From Salvator merianae (lineage: Eukaryota > Chordata > Lepidosauria > Squamata > Teiidae): DNA of 64,000 bases. How positions within the stretch are numbered: the stretch's first letter is position 1; every line of letters begins with the position of its first letter. Positions 54,541-64,000 of the stretch are shown here, piece after piece. Both the position numbers and the translations under genes were made by a program. Under the pieces are notes generated by a model. It saw only the letters and a program-made list of their open reading frames with translations, ran no database searches and was not told where the DNA came from. The DNA is taken from positions 5,385,666-5,449,665 of the forward strand of contig QVOM02000057.1 in assembly GCA_003586115.2 (NCBI GenBank). The letters are read 5' to 3'.

Positions 54541-56909
54541 ATTTCTGCCAAAAAATCTGCACGGAGATGCCCGGTGGAGTCACCAAGGGTCTTTAATTTT
54601 TGACTATTAAAAAGGAAGCTTTTTTCCCCCTTCATCTGTTCCCCACATGTCTTCCAAATCCTTCTTGAGCGAGGACATTTTTTTAAGGTGTTTATACCCT
54701 GCCTTCCTCAGTGGTGGCTGGTGGCCATTAAATGCTAGCATGTCAGAGGAGAAGGCTGCAAAAATGGAATTAGTAGCAGGAAACAGAATGTGTAAAAGCA
54801 ATGAACAGTGAGACGAGGCTGGTTTTTTGCTTGGCTCTCCAGTAAGTTGGGGTGGGGGTCTTTGGGGGAGTTTGACTGTTGGGCTGCACATTTATCTATG
54901 CACTCTGCACATGATTCTGGCCCCTCTTGTTTTCATTATCCTGGGCCAATGCCTTGCTTGCTATTCCCTGAGAGACTGCAGCTGCGTTCACATTTGCATG
55001 AAATTTGTGCCCACTGTACCTATCAACTTAAGGAGGAATAGGTATGAGAGGAGAAAAGAAGGCTCAAATTCTGGGATGTTTAGGTTGTGGGGGCCTCTGT
55101 CTGCTTTATCCTGACAGGCCAGCGACCCTCTGCTCTTTCACAACAACCCTGCAAAGTAGGACTGGCCCAGGGTCCCCCAATAAGTTTCCAGGAATTTGAA
55201 TGCTGGACCCTCAGACTTTCGCTCACTAATCACTACACAATGCTGTCCTTCTTTTTCAACTCTTTCGTTGTTTTGTTCTCTCTCTCTTTTACCATTTTAT
55301 TCACAGCTGTTAATAAAATGGCGGGAACAGTCTTGACACTAAAGCAGTAAAAAACACTCAATCTGGAGTCCTCGCTTCTCTTTCCTGAAAGCCAACACCA
55401 GCAGCCCAAATAGGTTTCCTTCTGAGTAGATGTACTAGGGTTTGCGACGTGCTTTACTTAAATTCGCTTTTGCCAACTGACATTTCGGCCATGGTTTTTC
55501 AAGGAAAGCCGCCATCACCAGCCGGGATCCAAATATTCATTCTTAAATTATTCAATCTTTTTAAAGCATTTTTGCCAGCCCAGAGGTTGCATTTCTCTGG
55601 TACGGGACCAGCCGGCAAGCGCGCCTGTGAGTAATTCAGAATTCTCTCTCTCAAGCTCTCCAAAACTTAATCATGCTGGCTGGATATTTCAGGATTAATT
55701 CACACTTATCCAGAACTCTTTACTCCATGCTGGAAGGGGATTTTGTGAAAGAATGCCCATCCCTGCTGAGTCAGAAACTTGTGACTGTGACTCAGCACAA
55801 ATGCAGACAAAAGCCGCTTGAAGTATATGTGTGTTTTATTTAAAACTCGTACCTTGTGTCCCTGTTCATCTGGAATTCAAATTAATTTATGTTTCCCCCA
55901 GTGTGTGGCGGATCCCTCTTCTCTCATCCTTAAAATAGCCAAGCAACATCTGTTAATTAAGTTTGTCTGTCTTCCACTGGGTTTTTGAAATGTTTCTCCG
56001 TTCTTGGAATCTTCAAATATTACATAATCGAAGGACTCTGAGAAGGTTTGCACTGCAGAAGTAAAGTTCTTTTTAAAGGCAAAAATGTCTGGAACCTGTT
56101 TTCTATCTTATTATTAAATCCAGTTAGAATGTGGTAGCACATAAGCTTGTGACACAGGCAACAAACACGGAAGCACTTTTTTCTAATTAATTAACCAAGT
56201 AAAATTTCTTAATTTTCCAGCAGCCCTAAATTTCCCTTTCTCCAAATTAGGAAATCAGCTGTCAAGGTGGTTTAAATATTTTGCTGATTCTGCAACATGC
56301 TGAAGGTTCCTGGCCATGTACAAAAAGCAACACTTTTTGAGACACTTCTGAATAATTCCTTTTCCTCTGGTCTGACAGGCTCAAATGGTTGTTATGAGCT
56401 ATCGGATCAGTTCCATCTCCTGGTGACCCTTGTAGACAAGTGCTCACTATTTTGAGATATTTCTAGTAGCTTTTCCATTCTCCAACAGCTTTTTCCTCTC
56501 GTTTTCTGCTTCTCTCAGTCTTCCCAAGCATATAATCCTTTCTTTCTAGTCCATCATCCACTCACAGCGCCTAGCTTTCATAGCTGTACATTACCACTGA
56601 AATATTTACTTTTATGATAGAAGAGACAATTGCTTTAATACTTTAAATTTTTGTGGGTGGTGAGGTATCTTCTTCTATTATGATTTAGCCAAACTCTTCT
56701 CTCCTGTGATTAGTCTCTTTGCTGACACTTCTGTAAGGCATTTACTTTTAAAACATCAGTGCAAAGGCATGGGCTATGTCTAGTCAGAGCCAAAATTCCT
56801 TCCTGTTGCGTTTACTACACATCATTTAATTAGATTGTGAAAATGTGAAAGCAGATTGCAGATACTTAATGTAATTGCAACAGGCACGAACAATGCCTCT
56901 ATAATAACG

Positions 56910-57040
56910 GAAAAGGTAGGTGTTGCTCCGGAGCAGATCAGTTGTCTCCAAAGCAGAACGTAGCGAGTTCAATCCCCAACATCTCCCAGAAGACGCTATG
57001 GCACGAAATTTCTGTGTCTATACCAAGCAAACTATACTGA
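56910..57040 (+). repeat. Decayed tRNA-derived SINE
   Basis: 'agcgagttcaatccccaac' (B-box region), then 'ctatggcacgaaatttctg' and 'taccaagcaaact' match the Sauria-type head and Bov-B-like tail with many changes. Confidence 0.55.
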
Positions 57041-57433
57041 TGTGTTGTTGGTTACAAAAACTGGCTGAAGTTTTCCATTGTTGTGACCGTGTTTCCTATG
57101 CCTAACAGACTGGTAAGCGGGTTTTTTTCCCCATTTGTGAAACCAAAAAAACTTTGATGACTGATAAATAGGAAATGCACTAGATGACCAGTACCTCATC
57201 TAGAAGATGTGGAAAACCCGAAGAGCTCAAAAGATACGAACCCATTTCACAGATGCCACCCTTTCAGCCAGCACTGTGGCCCCACTCTTGTATGGCACCT
57301 TTTCTTTCTAGAACACTCATAAAAGGCAAAGATACCCTCAAACTGTGCTCAACTCCCAGTGACTAAATGGATGCCTTTATGCAGTTGTCTTAGCAAGCGC
57401 ACAGAAGCAGTTTGCCATTCCCGTCTTTCTGAA

Positions 57434-57565
57434 GCTGCATCCAGACATTGCTTATTCCACGATATTTGGATATTCCGGAATAAAGCACAGATGTTCCGGA
57501 ATATCCTTGCTTTATTCCAGAATATTTGAATATAGCAGAATAAATAAGCGACGTCTGGATGCAGC
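57434..57565. mobile_element. Palindromic MITE, GGCTGCATCCAGAC family (copy 3)
   Basis: GCTGCATCCAGACATTGCTT at the left, inverse GCGACGTCTGGATGCAGC at the right, 132 bp, with paired 'ttccggaataaagcac' and 'ttccggaatatcc' inside. Confidence 0.75.
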
Positions 57566-57731
57566 CTATGATCCAGGGCTCAAACCTGTATCTAGGTTGA
57601 TGATACCTTTGAGATGTAAAAGTTGAGAGTGAACCCTGATATTTTACCTCCCAAGGGAAGATAGCCCCTTTTCAGGAGTGTGGGCACCCCAGAGGGCATG
57701 TAGAGGTATCTTAAAAAGTAAAAATTGAAAT

Positions 57732-57890
57732 AAGAACATAAGAGGAGCCCTGCTGGATCAGGCCACAGCCCATCCAGTCCGGCAGGAGGCTTCACACACC
57801 AATTGCTTCTCGGCATTCTGGAGCAGAATTAAAAGGCAAAACCTTCACCTGCTCTCGACTCCCTGCAAATGGTCTTTAGAGAGGTCTTGA
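57732..57890 (-). repeat. CR1/L3-type LINE 3' end (truncated)
   Basis: Reverse copy: 'aagaacataagaggagccc', 'gcccatccagtccggcagg', 'ctgcaaatggtctttagag'. Confidence 0.75.
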
Positions 57891-58984
57891 TATTTAGAGG
57901 TCTTTAGAGAGTTGATTTACAAGGGGAATACTGAAGCCACATTTCTTTGTTATAAGCTGCTGGTTACAGGTTTCTCTTATTCGAGCCAATGGGTTCCCTT
58001 TCTTATGAACCTTTTGTTCCTGGAATGATTTAAGAGAAAAGTGAAGCAATGCATTGCTGTGGCTTTAAAGCATCCAATTTCAGCTGTTTACGTACCTCTC
58101 AGCACTCTTCTTATCTATCCTGCTGGAGAAATAATATAAATTTAACGCGTCCCCCAGCAGGATAAACAGTCACTAAAAGCAAAACAGCTTTGGGTTTCTT
58201 TGTTTGTTTTTTAAAAAAAGGTTTGTTTTTTTCTGGGCACTTCCCAGGACTTGCCTTCGCCACAGCCTCAGTTGTCTTGGTCTGTGAAATGGGAAGAATC
58301 CTAAGGGGTGGAAGACAGGACATCAAGAGACTTTCAGTTAAGAAACCGGGGGGTGGGGGGAGAATCATGTTTTTTTTATGCCTTAACAACGTTTATGATT
58401 TTAGAGCTGCAGTTTTTAAAATGCACCCTAAGGGAGGGGAAAGGAAGGGGATAAGACAGCGGTGATGGTGTGATGAGTATCTCAGGGTACTTTGGTGAGT
58501 GTATGGATCCTGGCTTGGGCAGGGTGCAGCTCAGACTAAATTCTCCCATATCTTGGCACCGATTCCAGCGCTCTTGGCTTATAATGCCTGCTTTTTTCTC
58601 TTGGCCAAACTTCGATTCTTCCTCTATTCACTTTGCAGGCAGAGGAGGTCTTTCCGAGAAAGACGTCCAACAGGCCATATAAGGCACTGTTTGTTTTCTT
58701 TGGGGGACACCTGCCGCCAGAGATCCCACCCTCCGGCTGGCTGATGCTTCTTCCCGCTGGCTGGACCCAGCCATGAATGAAGAGGGTGGGAGGAGGGAGA
58801 GGTTGTGAGGGGTGATGAAGTCATCCTTGTGGGATATAAAAGTCCTTTTTGGCAGCCCCACGGGAGGCAGAGCACTCTGGTTCCCCAGCAGGGAAGGGAA
58901 AAGAGCTTGCTATACATACAGCAAGTTACATAACTTGGAGAGACGGAGGAAAAATCAAACTGCTTCTTGGAAACTAGAGACTCC

Positions 58985-59176
58985 CCCACAAACCTGCACA
59001 GCTCTAGGGTTCCGATAAAAGTTTTGCAGGCTGGTTCTTCGGAAGACTCTCTCCCTTCGCTGGACTCGGCGACCCACTCGCTGCGGCCGCTGTTCACTTG
59101 GGTACCGGGCGGGTGTTGAGGGGAACTGTTGCCTAGCAACCAGAAGCTGACTTCTGCATCGCCAGGAGGATGCCAG
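58985..59176 (+). promoter_or_regulatory. CpG-rich promoter and first exon of LRRN4CL
   Basis: CpG-dense block (with GCGGCCGC at about 59092) inside AT-richer sequence. It contains a perfect palindromic X-box GTTGCCTAGCAAC at 59128-59140, and 29 bp later an ATG (59170) that runs into a consensus donor CCAG|GTGAGT at 59177. The start site is inferred to lie within about 100 bp before 59170. Confidence 0.55.
59128..59140. promoter_or_regulatory. RFX X-box (perfect inverted repeat)
   Basis: GTTGCCTAGCAAC fits the RFX-family consensus GTNRCC-N(0-3)-RGYAAC in every position. It lies about 30 bp before the first LRRN4CL start codon. Confidence 0.6.
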
Positions 59177-61748
59177 GTGAGTGATGGTAGTCGAAGAAGG
59201 TGCTCCTTGCTCTCTTACGTTGGGGTTTGTGTGAGGCTGGTCCAAAAAAGGGGTTTAAAGAAATACTAAAACAAATTTAAAATATAACCCATTCCACTTC
59301 GCTCTTTCCTTCCCTCCCTCCGTCCCTCCCTCCCTGGCAGGGCTATATTCAGAGGAATGAGGGGTTAAAGGTCAGGGTAAAGAGGTACATCTTAACCAGG
59401 CACCAGAAAACATCTAAAGTTGTCACCTTGTGTACCTCCACTGGGAAGCTATTCCAAAGCCAGGGGGGCCACCACAAAGAAGGCCATCTTGAACCTGTGT
59501 CACAGCTTCTTGAACCTCTGATGGTCCCCCCTTTGCTTCCTGTCCATCCCCCGCAGAAAGGTCAATGCTAGTTATGCCCTCGAAGGGGGCTCCTCTGGCT
59601 TTCCAGATGTATATCGGTCTGATTCACAGGGCTGACCAAACGCTGCAATGCAGACTCAGTTCTGCAAACCCTGTTGCTAAAATTAAAATGTATCCGGATG
59701 GGGAATCAAGCTCCAGTTCCCCCCCCCCGTCAACTCTGGGTTAAATTCCTCACTTTTAGCCATAGGCAGGCAGCAGACTTCAGGCTCTGGCCTAAAAGTC
59801 CCTGGGTTCAAATCCCCACTCCGCCACCAAAGGTTATTGGGTGACTTTGGACCCACCTTTCTCTGTCAGGCTAACATCCCCTCACAGGGCTTTTTGTGAG
59901 GCTAAACAGAGGCAAGGAGAATATAATACATGCCGCCCTGAGCTGTTAAAAAATAACCAGGATATAAATACAAGAAGTAGGTAGATCTATAGAAAGATGT
60001 ACAGACAACTTTGCCTCATCCGAGCTAGCGATACAGAGGCCAAAAGCTCAAATATTTCCCGAAAGAAGCAATAAAACTGAGAAAAGAATTGTTGACGCAC
60101 TCGCACACGCTACTTTTATCTAATGTTTTCTTTTGGCTGTTATCTTAATGCATAGCAGCTGATGGCTTTTCCCCTCTGGAATAGCTGGGCTACAGGCTGG
60201 AAGGAGCCATCCAAGTCATAAATTAGCCACCGCAAGCAAGATAAGATAAGGGGATATTGCAGCTTGTGGGTTAATTAGTTTCTCCCTCAAGCCCAGAACT
60301 CTCTGGCAAGGGCAGAGTCCCTGGGGCTACAGAAAGCCCCGAAAACATGGAGGGAGGAAGTGAAGGGCAGCTGGTGTCTTGCAACAACAGCAGCTTCCCA
60401 GCCAGCCCCAAATATTCCAGACTGAATTCTGCTAGCAGCCCACAAAGTCCATGCCAGCTCTTGCATATAGTGAACAAGAACAGGTTTTGAATTTTGCAGT
60501 CCGAGGGGGCCTGCCCTAACAAGGCCATGTAGCCCTCGTGGCAAAAACGTTGGCCACCTCTGCGCTATGCCAGTCCCAACTCACAGCAGCTTTATCCACG
60601 CTTTGTTCCAGAATATCCAAATATAGTGGAATAAGTAAGCAACGTCTGGATGCAGCTATAGATATATAAATGAGAAAATGTATGATACAGTTAAGGGGTA
60701 CTGTTTACTTCCACGCTTGACCTATCCTTTTTTAAAAAAATAAATAAACACATAGGGAGCAGGCAAGGGGCTACGTTTGAACAGCTTACAAGCATAGCCT
60801 GGGTGCAAATTGCCCATTTCAGCTACCAGTGTCTCCCTAACGCTGCACATGTCTGCTTTCTCCGCTCTGTGAACAGGAGGTGTGCAAAACCCGGTTCTGT
60901 TTCCAATGCTAATGGGGCTGCTGATGCTTTGCCACCAGGCGTCGCCCACGAGCATGGGGCACCCTTTGCCCATGCCCCTCAAAGAGCGCCTCCCCGCCCC
61001 TCGTCCCTGGGGGAGCGATACCCCACCGGTAGACAGAGCGAGGACGTCTCCCCCCCTGCTGAAGAAGTCCTCCCAGGACGACGATGGAGAATACGATTAT
61101 TACGAGGAATCGACCCTCGAGCCTCAGACCCCCGAGGTCCCGAAGCCGCCCCCCAGCCGTTGCAACTACAGCCCCTGCCAACACCTCCAGGTGCCCTGTG
61201 CAGACATGAGCCAGACCAGCGGCTGTTTATGTCCGGGGATCTCAGGCCCCAACGTGGTCCCAGAACCGCCACGCCTCCGGATGGTCCACGCGAGCGAGGC
61301 AGGCGTGAGTCTGCACTGGTGCGCCCCGTCTTCCACGGTGCTGAGATACCAGTTGTGGTACAAACCCGCCGGCGGGGACTTCGTCTCCGGCCCGGTGCTG
61401 AACAGCACTTTCCGCCTGGCGGCCGTTTCAGGGCTGGAAGCCAACCGGGACTACCTGTTCTGCGTCGTGGCTTCCAACCACGCCGGCTCCAGCCCCAGGG
61501 ACACGGATGGCCAAGAGTTTGGGCCGTGCCGTATCGTCCGAACACTGGCCAACCAGATGTTGTACATCTACATCGCCGTTGGGCTGGCCGTGACCCTAGT
61601 CCTCACGGTCCTTTCTGCCCTGGTTTGGCACTTCTGCTTCCGCAGGAGGAACATGTCCCACCGAGGCTCCCTGGATAACATCTTGGACGGGGAGCCGGGA
61701 ATCAAAGGAGCGACGAACTGCTCTTTTCGGAGCGAGGAGCAGTTGTGA
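59170..61748 (+). CDS. LRRN4CL: LRRN4CL, LRRN4 C-terminal-like membrane protein
   Basis: Small single-pass membrane glycoprotein of unknown role. CDS 59170-59176 (ATG CCA G) joined to 60877-61748, 292 residues. The donor GTGAGT at 59177 and acceptor GTGAACAG at 60876 join in phase and give a signal-peptide-like start (MPGGVQNPVLFPMLMGLLML). If the first exon is not used, Met at 60906 is the next start and leaves a shorter hydrophobic leader. Order: signal (about 1-26), Pro-rich and acidic Tyr segment (DDDGEYDYYEE), Cys cluster (CNYSPCQHLQVPC, CLCPG), fibronectin III-like domain (LHWCAP to FGPC), TM (about 234-257, IAVGLAVTLVLTVLSALVW), short cytosolic tail. CxxxPCQHLQVPC, CLCPG and HWCAP are shared with human LRRN4CL as recalled, and the place next to BSCL2 agrees. 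Confidence 0.92.
59265..59640 (-). repeat. L2/CR1-type LINE fragment in LRRN4CL intron 1
   Basis: 'actaaaacaaatttaaaat', 'gggaagctattccaaagcc' and 'gccaccacaaagaaggcca'. Confidence 0.65.
59780..59965. repeat. MIR-like/tRNA-SINE relic
   Basis: 'ctgggttcaaatccccact', 'gtgactttggacccacctt', 'gggctttttgtgaggctaa'. Old SINE of the CORE/MIR kind, family name tentative. Confidence 0.5.
60600..60656. mobile_element. Palindromic MITE, GGCTGCATCCAGAC family (half copy)
   Basis: Only the right half: 'ccagaatatccaaatatag' to 'caacgtctggatgcagc'. The left arm is missing. Confidence 0.7.
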
Positions 61749-62915
61749 GAAGGGCCCAGGCAGACACAAACCGGGTGGCCTCGTCCAACTTCCGGTAGAA
61801 CCCCAGGGTTCCTTCACTGGACTGAGTTAAAGAGGGTTTTGTGGATCCAGTGTGGCCGCTGGCCACTGAAGTGACATGGGTTCTGTTTATAAAACATGAA
61901 CCACGTGAGGTTCTACCTTTTCCACGCAGATTTTCCCAGCTCAATTGCTGGTTTTCAAAAAGAAAAAAAAATAGCACGGATTAGCTCTGAGGTAGAAGGG
62001 CAGCAATTTGGCAAAAATCAATACTGGAAAATTGTGGTATAGCCCTCGTGGACTGGAGATATGGGCATCGGCAAAACGGCCAATCGTGGGCCACGTTCTT
62101 TCTTTATTTTCAAGGGAGGTTGCCATGGTTGCCTGCCACACACGGCCCGTCGGCACGGAAGGGTATAGCCACTGCCAGGAAAGGGTCCTGGATTCAAATT
62201 GTGCCAGACTGCTACTGGATGGTGATAATTCTGAATAACGGAACTATCATGGACCACGGGGACAGCTAAAATGTCTTCCTCTTAAACAGCAGCTGTCGGC
62301 GGTATGACTGTGGAGAGAGTCCTTTACGATGTGAGGTTTACATGAAATTTTATTTATGTATTTATTATTAGAGTTTAGATAAACACAGAGGTACAAAAGG
62401 GACAGACTGGAGCAATGTAAAGATTGCCAAGCCCTGAAGAGAGAAAACCTGTTTTTATTCTTCTGTCGTGCCTTAAATCCACGAGGCAAACTGGTTGCAT
62501 GGCAGAACTCCTCTCTGAAATATCTGCTTTTTTCTTCCACTTTGCTAACCCTCCACCTGCCATGTTCGAACATGAAAAACAGTCTTTTGCCAGTCTGCTG
62601 CTGGCTAGATGTTCGGGACTCCGGTGGCATGGAGTTCGTCTGATAATGTGCCAACTTATTCCTTGAAATTTGGAAAGGGGTGCAGTCTAGACAGAGAGGT
62701 AGCAGGAAAATTAACCACAGCAAAGGGCAGATGATGATAATTACAAAATATATACGCAATTAGAGAGCTGTGTAGCTTAGAACGTGTGACCAAGTCCTGG
62801 ATTCAGATAATCCCAGCTATTGTACGTGCCAGTGGAGGCAGAAAACACGTCTATTGATGAGGAATGCTACAGTATCATGCAGAAATTATTTTGTTTAAAA
62901 ATGTGCAAATAAAAA
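61749..62915 (+). other. LRRN4CL: LRRN4CL 3' UTR (inferred)
   Basis: Sequence after the stop with no recognised LINE/SINE copy until about 63270. AATAAA at 62908-62913 is a good candidate for the 3' end. No further gene (UBXN1 would be expected in human order) is seen to the end of the window. Confidence 0.45.
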
Positions 62916-63343
62916 GCGTACAAGCAAACAATCACAGACCACTTTGTATCCATCCAGCATTGCTGATCTAAAGAACGCCATTGTATTTAAAGTACTGGAA
63001 ACCTGTTGATCCAAACACGCATACCTCAGCGATGCACTGAATTTCCACAGGGGGTTATTCACCAGTATACAATAGTTGAGATTCCACTTCCATGAGGTCA
63101 CTGTGTGGGCTGCACGTTAAAATAAATGCAGCAAGAAAATGAATTAAACATGAATGACCAAACCACCCGCAAACTAAAACCACTGGACTGGGCGTGGAAA
63201 ACCTCAGGGGAGCCCAAGGCAGTGGGTGAAAAGAAATGGTTTCAGTAAAAAGCCTAAATCACGGGTGCTGTATGTTTTAAATGTTGCTGAACTATAATTC
63301 TCATCATTCTACTCCGGCTGGGACCGGGAGTTGTAGTCCAGGG

Positions 63344-63452
63344 TCATAGAATCATAGAATCACAGAGTTGGAAGGGACCTCCAGGGTCATCAAGTCCAAC
63401 CCCCAGCTCAATGCAGGATTCACTACACCATCCCAGACAAATGTCTGGAAGG
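63344..63452 (-). repeat. CR1 LINE 3' tail
   Basis: 'catagaatcatagaatcac' then 'agagttggaagggacctcc'. The doubled 'atagaatca' is the CR1 3' microsatellite. Confidence 0.85.
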
Positions 63453-63784
63453 CCACAGGCTGAGCATCTCTAACCTAAATCAAGGGCATGGAATACCTGC
63501 CTAACTTCAGGCAGAGAAGTTACAGATGCAATAGTGAGCAGAGTCACGGAGAATTATTCCTGCTGCTGGTAATGGTGAGCAGGGAAATTATGATGCTCCA
63601 TTCCTGCTCAAGATGCACTTTGTGTCACTCCTCGGACACTGTGCGAATAGGCCGCTGGTCTGATCCAGCAAAGCAGTTCGTACCTTCCACACCTAATTGC
63701 ACACCTTAAAAATGGCTCCCACCCAAAGAGTGCAGAAGCCAAGCTAACACACAGCGAGAAAGAACAGATCTGGCACTCCAACCT

Positions 63785-64000
63785 CCTTTATTCATTCGTT
63801 CTTTCGTTCATGTATTTGCAATTTTTAAAAAATCCCGCTCTATACCCAAAGGTCTCAGGTCTGCTTACAACACTAAAAACAGGTTTTAAAAAGCCCACTA
63901 AAAAAACGAGAACGGTGTCTAAAAGCAGGGAGGGAAAGCTGTTTTCTCTGCCAAAGGCCAGGGTGGGTGATTAGCATCTTACAAACAGGCCTGTAGCCAG
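63785..64000 (-). repeat. L2/CR1-type LINE fragment (runs off the window)
   Basis: 'ttcattcgttctttcgttc', 'cccgctctatacccaaagg' and 'aagctgttttctctgccaa'. Continues past the right edge. Confidence 0.55.

Larger units (their letters stand above)
52150..58980. other. BSCL2-LRRN4CL spacer, no gene seen
   Basis: No exon with recognisable coding content on either strand. It holds two palindromic MITEs, a MIR-like relic (52985-53140), a poly-G run (about 53666-53683), the tandem LINE array (54005-54540), SINE relics (54538-54600, 56910-57040, 57335-57430) and a LINE tail (57732-57890). The stretch 55620-56900 is free of recognised repeats and was not explained. Confidence 0.5.

Noticed and set aside
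60803..61678. 291-codon open frame over the LRRN4CL exon in a second frame
   Set aside because: It is a shadow frame of a very GC-rich exon; composition is Arg/Pro/Gly-rich, and the other frame matches LRRN4CL.

Overview
This is a piece of vertebrate nuclear genome, almost certainly from a squamate reptile (lizard or snake). Genes are split by GT-AG introns. The spacers are full of CR1/L3- and L2-type LINE tails and of tRNA-derived SINEs whose 3' end resembles the Bov-B LINE (the Sauria SINE pattern). Nothing bacterial, viral or toxin-like was recognised. There is one 87-bp assembly gap (15296-15382).

Five protein-coding genes can be read through their splice sites. From left to right: HNRNPUL2 (+, exon 2 to the end, 5662-16297, with a roughly 3-kb 3' UTR; exon 1 with the SAP domain lies upstream of the window); an adenylosuccinate synthetase gene (+, 13 exons, 20863-27916); GNG3 (-, two coding exons, 34140-32300); BSCL2/seipin (+, 10 coding exons, 42200-51996); and LRRN4CL (+, 59170-61748, one large exon plus a seven-base coding tip on a promoter-proximal exon). 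All five reading frames are intact and all splice phases match.

The order and orientation HNRNPUL2 > GNG3 < BSCL2 > LRRN4CL > is that of human 11q12.3 (recalled, not looked up). The adenylosuccinate synthetase gene between HNRNPUL2 and GNG3 is not part of the human cluster. Human ADSS2 lies close to HNRNPU on 1q44, so this gene may be a third synthetase paralogue left from whole-genome duplication and lost in mammals.

The genes do not form one pathway: a nuclear RNA-binding protein, a purine-synthesis enzyme, a neuronal G-gamma subunit, an ER lipid-droplet protein and a small membrane glycoprotein. What they share is conserved synteny.

The most notable non-coding structures are: a string of six perfect alternating GAA/TTC units plus a second partial array in intron 6 of the synthetase gene (an extended heat-shock-element pattern); an unannotated 45-nt in-frame cassette exon candidate in HNRNPUL2; a perfect 71-bp duplication between an HNRNPUL2 intron and its 3' UTR; a family of palindromic MITEs ending in GGCTGCATCCAGAC (four copies); two SINE dimers with the same junction; a perfect RFX X-box at the LRRN4CL promoter; and two distinctive minisatellites.
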